From: Granulosicoccus sp964390335
GTDB taxonomy: Bacteria > Pseudomonadota > Gammaproteobacteria > Granulosicoccales > Granulosicoccaceae
Length of the DNA: 64,000 nucleotides
Direction: 5' to 3'
NCBI GenBank assembly: GCA_964390335.1
Contig: CAYMHU010000002.1
Span: 1 to 64,000, forward strand
Shown here: piece after piece, positions 58,449 through 64,000 of the stretch
Layout of the letters: each line of letters starts with the position of its first letter
Numbering within the stretch: the first letter of the stretch is position 1
Notes under the pieces: model-generated
What the model was told of the DNA's origin: nothing
What the model saw: the letters and a program-made list of their open reading frames with translations, nothing else
Database searches by the model: none
Translations under genes and position numbers: made by a program

Positions 58449-59222
58449 TTATAACGAAGCAGTAATTCCACCATCCACATACAGGGTATGCCCATTAACA
58501 AAGCTGGAGGCGTTTGACGCCAAAAAGATGCACGCCCCAACCAATTCGTCAACGTTGCCCCAGCGACCAGCAGGAGTGCGTTTTTCCAACCACGTGGTAA
58601 ATTCAGGATCGGCTACCAGTGCCGCATTCAATGGTGTATCAAAGTAGCCGGGGGCAATTGCATTGCACTGCAGACCGTGTTTAGCCCAGTCGGTTGCCAT
58701 GCCCTTGGTAAGGTTCGCCACAGCGCCTTTGGTTGCAGTGTATGGTGCAATGCTTGGTCTGGCTAATGCGCTTTGCACGGAAGCTATATTGATTATCTTA
58801 CCCGCTCCTCGGGCAATCATGTGTGTAGCAACTGCCTGTCCGACACAAAACACGCTATACACATTCGTTTTCAATAATGCCTCGAACTTATCGCTGGGGA
58901 AGTTCTCCAGTTCGGTTCGAAATTGCATGCCTGCATTATTAACGGCAATATCAATAGCGCCATGTTCCTTTTCGAAGGTGTTGATAGCAGATTGCACGGC
59001 ATCATGATCGGTAGCGTCGAAAGGTAACTCATAAACCGTAGCCCCCATATTTTGCAGCTCGGAAGCCGCGCTAGATAACTTACCAGTATCTCGTCCATTT
59101 AAAATAATTTCGGCCCCTGCTTGCGCGAGTCCTTCGGCTAAGGCTCGTCCAATTCCCTGTGAAGAACCGGTAATTAACGCGCGTTTGCCGGTTAAATTAA
59201 ACATTTCTATTCCAATGCTCAC
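58449..59222 (-). CDS. SDR oxidoreductase, gluconate 5-dehydrogenase-like
   Basis: This is a 257-residue short-chain dehydrogenase. The cofactor motif ITGSSQGIGRA, the NAG motif VNNAGMQFRTELE and the active site YTATKGA (Tyr-x-x-x-Lys) with IINIASVQSA are all present, and LYVDGGITASL closes the fold. It resembles gluconate 5-dehydrogenase and 2-keto-3-deoxygluconate oxidoreductases. The GTG at 59222 has aagga seven bases upstream on its strand; the ATG at 59204 is an alternative. It lies behind the LacI regulator and probably belongs to the same sugar operon. Confidence 0.88.
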   Translation of the reverse strand: MSIGIEMFNLTGKRALITGSSQGIGRALAEGLAQAGAEIILNGRDTGKLSSAASELQNMGATVYELPFDATDHDAVQSAINTFEKEHGAIDIAVNNAGMQFRTELENFPSDKFEALLKTNVYSVFCVGQAVATHMIARGAGKIINIASVQSALARPSIAPYTATKGAVANLTKGMATDWAKHGLQCNAIAPGYFDTPLNAALVADPEFTTWLEKRTPAGRWGNVDELVGACIFLASNASSFVNGHTLYVDGGITASL

Positions 59223-59331
59223 AGATTTTTCCTTATTGAGTCAATTGCGATAATGGTAAGCCTGCATTTGTCAGACTCACCACAGTATGTGATCGATAAA
59301 TTCATTGTGTGGATAATTGGTATTGCGCAAC

Positions 59332-60369
59332 TTAATTTTGACGTGTGCTATCGCGCATGATTAGCTCAGTTTTAATAACATGCTTTTTCTTGAGTCGATG
59401 ACTGGCCTTATCTTGATCCAACAACTGCAATACTAACTCAGAAGTGATGCGGCCGACCGCGTTTGAGTCGATTGATACGGTGGAGATACTGGGATTAGAA
59501 TATCTACCGACTTCGAAATCGCCAAAACCCGCAACGCTGATGTCTTCAGGTACATTAACACCTTTTTCGCGTAATGCTGTGATCACACCAAATGCAGGGG
59601 AGTCGGATACACAGAAAACACAATCTACATCATCGTAGTATTGATGCAGATTACTACCAACAAAATAGCCATCCTTGATTGACATTGGAGGGCTACCAAA
59701 TCTAATCATACGATGCGCGGACAATCCTGCTTCTTCCATGGCCTTTTTGAAACCCGCTCTACGAGAAGCGCCACGCGTCCATTCGTCGTTTGTTTCGCAC
59801 AGGAAGGCAATTTTCTCGCAACCCAACTGGATTAGCTTCTTTGTCATGTCGTATGAAGCCTGCTCGTTAGAATAGCCTACTGTGTACGCAATAGGTTTAG
59901 ACGGGATTTCCCACAATTCGATAACCGGAATTTGTGCTTGTTTTAAAAGTTGGATGGTGCGTTTTGTGTGACCATCGAAAGGCAGTGCTATTGCTTCTGG
60001 TCGTCGCTTCAGCATTCCCTCTACCAGCTCTTCTTCTCTTGCCATTGAATAGTCTGTATGGCCGAGCAGTATTTGAAGCCCAGTGTTGCCGATTGTCTGA
60101 GTTAAGGTTTGAACCATGTCGGCATAGTGAAGATTGTTCAGCGACGGTACCAATGCGCCAACAAAGCCTGAGCGTTTAGAGGATAAACTGCCGGCCATTT
60201 GATCCGGCACGTAGTTCATTTCGGAAACAATGTCGAGGATTTTTTCGCGAGTTCTTTTAGAAACTGAGCCTTCGGATCTTAGCGCGCGCGATACTGTCAT
60301 ACGCGACACACCTGCCGCTTGTGCAACATCTTCCATTGTGACCAGATTGGACTTGACTCGACGGTTCAT
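59332..60369 (-). CDS. LacI-family transcriptional regulator (GntR-gluconate-like)
   Basis: This is a 345-residue LacI-type regulator. The DNA-binding part is at about 10-60 (TMEDVAQAAGVSRMTVSRAL, then TREKILDIVSEMNYVPDQMA), followed by the sugar-binding domain (GFVGALVPSLNNLHYADMV). It sits within the sugar-utilisation genes, between the isomerase and an SDR, and presumably represses them in the absence of the sugar. No operator was identified with confidence in the 48-base upstream region. Confidence 0.92.
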   Translation of the reverse strand: MNRRVKSNLVTMEDVAQAAGVSRMTVSRALRSEGSVSKRTREKILDIVSEMNYVPDQMAGSLSSKRSGFVGALVPSLNNLHYADMVQTLTQTIGNTGLQILLGHTDYSMAREEELVEGMLKRRPEAIALPFDGHTKRTIQLLKQAQIPVIELWEIPSKPIAYTVGYSNEQASYDMTKKLIQLGCEKIAFLCETNDEWTRGASRRAGFKKAMEEAGLSAHRMIRFGSPPMSIKDGYFVGSNLHQYYDDVDCVFCVSDSPAFGVITALREKGVNVPEDISVAGFGDFEVGRYSNPSISTVSIDSNAVGRITSELVLQLLDQDKASHRLKKKHVIKTELIMRDSTRQN

Positions 60370-60417
60370 TCTGCGTTTCTAAATACTTCTACTAATAAAA
60401 AGTTATAAGTACTAATT

Positions 60418-61203
60418 TTAGTTTAAATTTGTGTTTCGAAAGCTATCTAACCACGATAAGCCAGACTCCACAGTTTTACCTCGTGGCTTGTATTCTGCGC
60501 CGATGTACCCCGTGTAACCCACTGTGTCGAGTGTCTCCAGAATAAACTTGTAGTTTATTTCCCCGGCATCCGGCTCACCCCGATCATGAACTGCCGATAT
60601 TTGCACATGACCAATCTGGTTAACGTACGTTTGCAATAACGTAGCAATATCGCCTTCCACTATCTGCGCATGAAACACATCGAACATCATTTTTATGTTG
60701 TCTCGGTTTACACCATTAATAATAGACATCGCTTGTTCTACAGTACTGAAATGGTAATGCGGTACAGAGCGGGGGTTAAGGGGCTCAATAACAATGTTTT
60801 TATCCGCTTTTACAGCTGCATCGCATGCATATTGCAGATTCTCAATGTAAATTGCTTGAGCGGCGGGGTCTTGATTAGTTAATCCAGCTACAACATTGAT
60901 ATTTTGAGCACCAATAACAACCGCATACTCAATTGCCTGATCAATGTAATTCTGTGCATCCTGCTGTCGACCATGCAGTGAGGCCACACCAAATTCGTTT
61001 TTACCGTCGCCTAACTTCGTATTGATACCAACAACGGACAAGTTAGTTTTGTCTAACACATTGCGAATGGAGTCTGCCGGATAATCGTACGGAAAATGAA
61101 ATTCAACCGCATCAAATCCCGCCTTGTGAGCGGCCAATACGCGCTCAGGGAGTTCCAGATAATCCCACAGAAATCCGACGTTAGCAGAATATTTAAAGTT
61201 CAT
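60418..61203 (-). CDS. hyi: Hydroxypyruvate isomerase-like TIM-barrel protein
   Basis: This is a 261-residue AP-endonuclease-2/xylose-isomerase-fold enzyme. Blocks are FKYSANVGFLWDYLELPERV, AVEFHFPYDYP, IEPLNPRSVPHYHFS (metal Glu), MMFDVFHAQIVEGDI and GYIGAEYKPRG, as in Hyi (hydroxypyruvate/tartronate-semialdehyde) and related ketose epimerases. The ATG at 61203 is preferred; a GTG at 61212 adds three residues. In this operon it could isomerise an oxidised sugar intermediate rather than hydroxypyruvate itself. Confidence 0.85.
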   Translation of the reverse strand: MNFKYSANVGFLWDYLELPERVLAAHKAGFDAVEFHFPYDYPADSIRNVLDKTNLSVVGINTKLGDGKNEFGVASLHGRQQDAQNYIDQAIEYAVVIGAQNINVVAGLTNQDPAAQAIYIENLQYACDAAVKADKNIVIEPLNPRSVPHYHFSTVEQAMSIINGVNRDNIKMMFDVFHAQIVEGDIATLLQTYVNQIGHVQISAVHDRGEPDAGEINYKFILETLDTVGYTGYIGAEYKPRGKTVESGLSWLDSFRNTNLN

Positions 61204-61232
61204 CGAACTCACTTGTACTTTATAAAAACGGA

Positions 61233-62375
61233 TTAAGACAGAAATCGAATATAATTAGGCGCCGGTATTTCATACTGATCACCCGTTGCCTTGATCAGAC
61301 CGGTTTCTACATCGCGGGTAAACAGCGTTAAATTAGATGAGTCTTGATTGGCCACAATGACCGCATTTCCGCAAGGGGTTAACGCAAAATGACGAGGAAA
61401 CTTCCCCTCGGTTGATACAATATCGATGCGTTCTAGTTGTCCGTCTTCAAGTACTTTAAAAATAGCCAGAGAGTTATCACCGCGGTTAGATACATAGAGA
61501 AAACGCGCATCTGGAGATAGTTTGATCTCAGATACATAAGACACTTGTTCACGATTTTCTAGCGTGGACACATATTGAATTGGAACCAAGCGTTCCTTTT
61601 GAGCCTCGGGCTCGCTAGCGTCCAGTTTAGCAACACACACAGTGTTAAATAACTCATTGGATACATAGCAAATGTCCAGGGAAGGGTGCATTGCCATATG
61701 CCGCGGGCCAGACCCTGCTTCAAATTTGATGTGAGTATCGGCAACAAGCTTTTTGGATGATTCGTCAAAACGATATTGAAATACTGCATTTTCTCCCAAG
61801 TCAGGAATAAAAACCCAGTCACGCCAAAAATGCGCACAATGCGCATGCGGTCCCACCTGACGGTTTTCCCAATGGTCTTCGCGGTATTGCACTTGCCTCC
61901 ATTCACCCTCTTTGCGGTACAACTGTTTAAAGCTTTGGATTGTGTCTCCGAGTATTCCTTGTTGGTTAACCTCGACCACATCAATTATTGCATCCCAATA
62001 ATTAATAACTATGGCTAAATCTCTTTTTGGAGATAATGAAATATAGCAAGTCGATTTCCCTGATGCGGTGAATGAACTTTCTAAGGACAAAGAGGCGTCG
62101 GGGGCTATTTTGTATTGCAGTACTTCGCCATTATTCTGAATCGTCTCCACAATGGCGTACATCATGTTGCCATTACTATGCGGGATTAAAACAGCCGGAT
62201 TCAATGCTTCCGTTTTTGAAGTCTCAACTAATTCGCCATTTTGTTTTATTGTCAATCCGTAGATACCTACACCCGATGTTGGAGCGTGGGGTTGATGAGC
62301 AAGTGCATCTAAATCGGTGTATGTTCCGATCAACATTGGATAATCTTGTTGAAGTGAAATAGTGGGGTTGCTCAT
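61233..62375 (-). CDS. Lactonase-family beta-propeller protein (6-phosphogluconolactonase-like)
   Basis: This is a 380-residue cytoplasmic seven-bladed propeller of the lactonase family. Recognisable blocks are LIGTYTDLDALA, GPHAHCAHFWRDWVFIPDLG, GSGPRHMAMHPSLDICYVSN and FPRHFALTPCGNAVIVANQD. Members open sugar lactones, which fits a route where an SDR makes the lactone and this enzyme hydrolyses it. It is in the same minus-strand run as the two SDRs, the isomerase and LacI. Confidence 0.88.
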   Translation of the reverse strand: MSNPTISLQQDYPMLIGTYTDLDALAHQPHAPTSGVGIYGLTIKQNGELVETSKTEALNPAVLIPHSNGNMMYAIVETIQNNGEVLQYKIAPDASLSLESSFTASGKSTCYISLSPKRDLAIVINYWDAIIDVVEVNQQGILGDTIQSFKQLYRKEGEWRQVQYREDHWENRQVGPHAHCAHFWRDWVFIPDLGENAVFQYRFDESSKKLVADTHIKFEAGSGPRHMAMHPSLDICYVSNELFNTVCVAKLDASEPEAQKERLVPIQYVSTLENREQVSYVSEIKLSPDARFLYVSNRGDNSLAIFKVLEDGQLERIDIVSTEGKFPRHFALTPCGNAVIVANQDSSNLTLFTRDVETGLIKATGDQYEIPAPNYIRFLS

Positions 62376-62414
62376 AGCTTATTTTCCGTATTGTTCTGAT
62401 AAAGTGGTGTCGAA

Positions 62415-63152
62415 TTATCCGCGACCAACAAAGGGCATATCATTTGCCATCACAGTCACATTTAAAACATTAGCGCCCGCTGGCATATTGGCCATTAAAA
62501 GTACCGCATCACATACGGGATCAACGCTGATTGTTGGCTCACTTAATTTGGTGCCATTGGGTTGCAAAACTCCCTGAGCCATAACATCTCCCATGCTGGA
62601 GCTAATGTTGCCAAGGTCTATTTGGCTGCAAGAAATGCCATACTGACGTCCGTCTAGCGATAAGGACTTTGTTAATCCTGAAATAGCATGCTTGGTACAA
62701 GTGTATGGAGCAGAAAAAGGCCGTGGAGTGGTTGCAGAGATTGAACCGTTATTGATGATACGGCCACCCGATTGCTGCTTGCGCATTTGTCCAAATGCCG
62801 CGCGAGCACACATAAATGCACCCGTTAAATTAATCGCAATTATATTGTTCCATTCTTCTAACTCAAGCTCATCGACAGGTACCGCTGAAGCTGCGATCCC
62901 GGCATTATTAAATAACAAATCGACCGAACCAAATTTTTGTACGGTTTGAGCAAACAAATTCTCAACGTTATCGGGGAGACTAACATCGCACACAACGGCT
63001 AATGCATTGTCGTTCAATCCACTCAAGGTTTCATCCAATTTATTTTGATCTCGTCCGGCGATAACAACGCTCCAACCATCTTTGTTTAATGCACCGGCCA
63101 CTGCTTTACCAATGCCTGCGCCACCACCCGTTATTACTGCAACACGACTCAT
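62415..63152 (-). CDS. SDR-family oxidoreductase
   Basis: This is a 245-residue NAD(P)-dependent short-chain dehydrogenase. Cofactor motif VITGGGAGIGKAVAGAL, NAG motif LLFNNAGIAASAVPV, and catalytic YTCTKHA with INNGSISATTPRPF are present. It could oxidise the sugar imported by the ABC system to a lactone for the downstream lactonase. It differs clearly from the SDR at 58449, so the operon carries two oxidation steps. The permease gene lies 50 bases upstream. Confidence 0.88.
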   Translation of the reverse strand: MSRVAVITGGGAGIGKAVAGALNKDGWSVVIAGRDQNKLDETLSGLNDNALAVVCDVSLPDNVENLFAQTVQKFGSVDLLFNNAGIAASAVPVDELELEEWNNIIAINLTGAFMCARAAFGQMRKQQSGGRIINNGSISATTPRPFSAPYTCTKHAISGLTKSLSLDGRQYGISCSQIDLGNISSSMGDVMAQGVLQPNGTKLSEPTISVDPVCDAVLLMANMPAGANVLNVTVMANDMPFVGRG

Positions 63153-63202
63153 TTTTATTTCCTTGTGATTATTAATATTTGTTCATCAGTAGATAGCTAG
63201 AC

Positions 63203-64000
63203 TTAACCCTTTACAGCGCCGGCCGTCATCCCGGTAATAATCTGTCTGGATGCAAACAGCGTAAATATAATGGGTGGTATAGCCAGCAACATGCCCGTCG
63301 CCATAATGACGCCCCATTCAACATTGAATTCAGACATATTGTTTACAATTAAAATAGGTACTGTTTTTGTATCGCGATCTGATAGCGCGGAAGCAAGCAG
63401 ATATTCGTTCCATGCAATTCTGAAAGTAAATATAGCCGCAGCAGCTAATCCGGGTTTAATAAGCGGCAGAACCACCTTAAAAAACACTTGAAACGGACCG
63501 GCCCCATCCATACGCGCAGCTTCTTCGAGTTGTCGCGGTACTTGCACAATAAAACTTTGCAGAATCCAGATAACAAAAGGCAGATTCATAGCGATATATA
63601 TCAAAATTATGCCCGAATGCGTTCCGGCCAAGCACACATCCCCGCGGCCCCCGAAAGTATCGCGAATAATCGAGCCAAGCCATGATGTTTTATCGATACA
63701 AAATTCGTTGTTCCACAAACCGAAAACAGGCACGAGTAATACAGCCGGCGGAACCATACGAACTAACAAGGTGGTGCCGGATGCTGTGTCACGTCCCATG
63801 AAATCAAAACGTACCAGTGCGTAGGCAGCCATACAGCCTATGACAAGGGTGAGTACTGTGGACACTAATGCAATAATTAGGGAGTTAATAAACGCACCAC
63901 CGAATTTCAACGCACAGAAATCCAAATGATCTAACTCGTATGGCAGGATATCGCAAAGCGCTGTTTCGTAGTTTTGGATGGTGGGCATAAACAACAGTCC
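63203..64000 (-). CDS. ABC sugar transporter permease (MalG-type), cut by the window end
   Basis: This is an inner-membrane permease; 263 residues are visible from the in-frame ATG at 63994, but the frame stays open to the window edge and the first membrane helix is missing. The true start therefore probably lies outside. The EAA loop is in QLEEAARMDGAGPFQVFFK, and the C-terminus ends MTAGAVKG. A segment between helices carries two Cys (NNEFCIDKTSWLG and GRGDVCLAG), unusual in this family and possibly a periplasmic disulphide. It leads the sugar-oxidation genes downstream on the same strand. Confidence 0.88.
   Translation of the reverse strand, partial: GLLFMPTIQNYETALCDILPYELDHLDFCALKFGGAFINSLIIALVSTVLTLVIGCMAAYALVRFDFMGRDTASGTTLLVRMVPPAVLLVPVFGLWNNEFCIDKTSWLGSIIRDTFGGRGDVCLAGTHSGIILIYIAMNLPFVIWILQSFIVQVPRQLEEAARMDGAGPFQVFFKVVLPLIKPGLAAAAIFTFRIAWNEYLLASALSDRDTKTVPILIVNNMSEFNVEWGVIMATGMLLAIPPIIFTLFASRQIITGMTAGAVKG

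Noticed and set aside
1..64000. CRISPR arrays, tRNA/rRNA genes, insertion sequences, prophage or integron features
   Set aside because: No regularly spaced repeats, cloverleaf-like elements, transposase or integrase frames were found on reading both strands.

Overview
The window looks like chromosomal DNA of a marine, heterotrophic gammaproteobacterium with mid-range base composition. Supporting signs are a long (class II) ketol-acid reductoisomerase, many solute importers, FAS1-domain lipoproteins, DUF1127 proteins and dense catabolic operons. An Arenicellales or Granulosicoccus-like source is my best guess, but no rRNA or other firm taxonomic marker is present. I see no tRNA, rRNA, CRISPR array, transposase or phage gene. 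One assembly gap of 100 N lies at 49421-49520.

Region by region. 1-5 kb: ilvC, a glutathione S-transferase, a triple-FAS1 lipoprotein and a 3-hydroxyisobutyrate-dehydrogenase-like enzyme. 5-10.3 kb (minus): two exported proteins of unknown function, one with a thioredoxin-like CxxC, and a dimethylglycine/sarcosine dehydrogenase-like flavoenzyme. 10.5-15.5 kb: a three-gene envelope operon with LVIVD-like repeats, a double-DUF1127 protein, a LysR regulator and a second FAS1 lipoprotein. 15.5-22.9 kb: a LacI-regulated sugar or compatible-solute ABC importer with an intracellular GH63-like glycosidase. Its first permease carries an unusual periplasmic insertion resembling DUF11. 23-29 kb: an AEC transporter, NAD+ synthase, an NfeD/SPFH pair and a lipoprotein.

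29.4-37.2 kb (minus) is the least ordinary locus. It holds a DegT-type aminotransferase, a polysaccharide-type flippase, a 2,4-diaminobutyrate aminotransferase and a 1187-residue protein fusing an NRPS adenylation domain, a carrier domain and two alpha/beta-hydrolase domains. I read it as a possible amino-acid activation system that decorates a surface glycan or makes a small peptide.

37.3-50 kb combines a decayed DMT transporter, a metallo-hydrolase, a class III aminotransferase, an IclR regulator, an aldehyde dehydrogenase, a TctBAC importer, a class I amidotransferase, a cytochrome P450, a glutamine-synthetase-like ligase and a ferredoxin reductase. The set resembles the gamma-glutamylation (Puu-type) amine pathway with a P450 system in place of the usual amine oxidase. 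Directly downstream, 50.1-54.8 kb holds homoprotocatechuate meta-cleavage genes (hpaF-E-D-G-H order) with a 29-codon gabD-like remnant embedded in them. Together they suggest an aromatic-amine to central-metabolism route.

54.8-64 kb (minus): a lipoprotein with a DUF6502 protein, then a second LacI-linked sugar operon (ABC permease cut by the window end, two SDRs, lactonase, hydroxypyruvate-isomerase-like protein) with a 2-oxoglutarate/IPNS-type oxygenase at its far end. Functions are read from motifs and context; no database search was possible.
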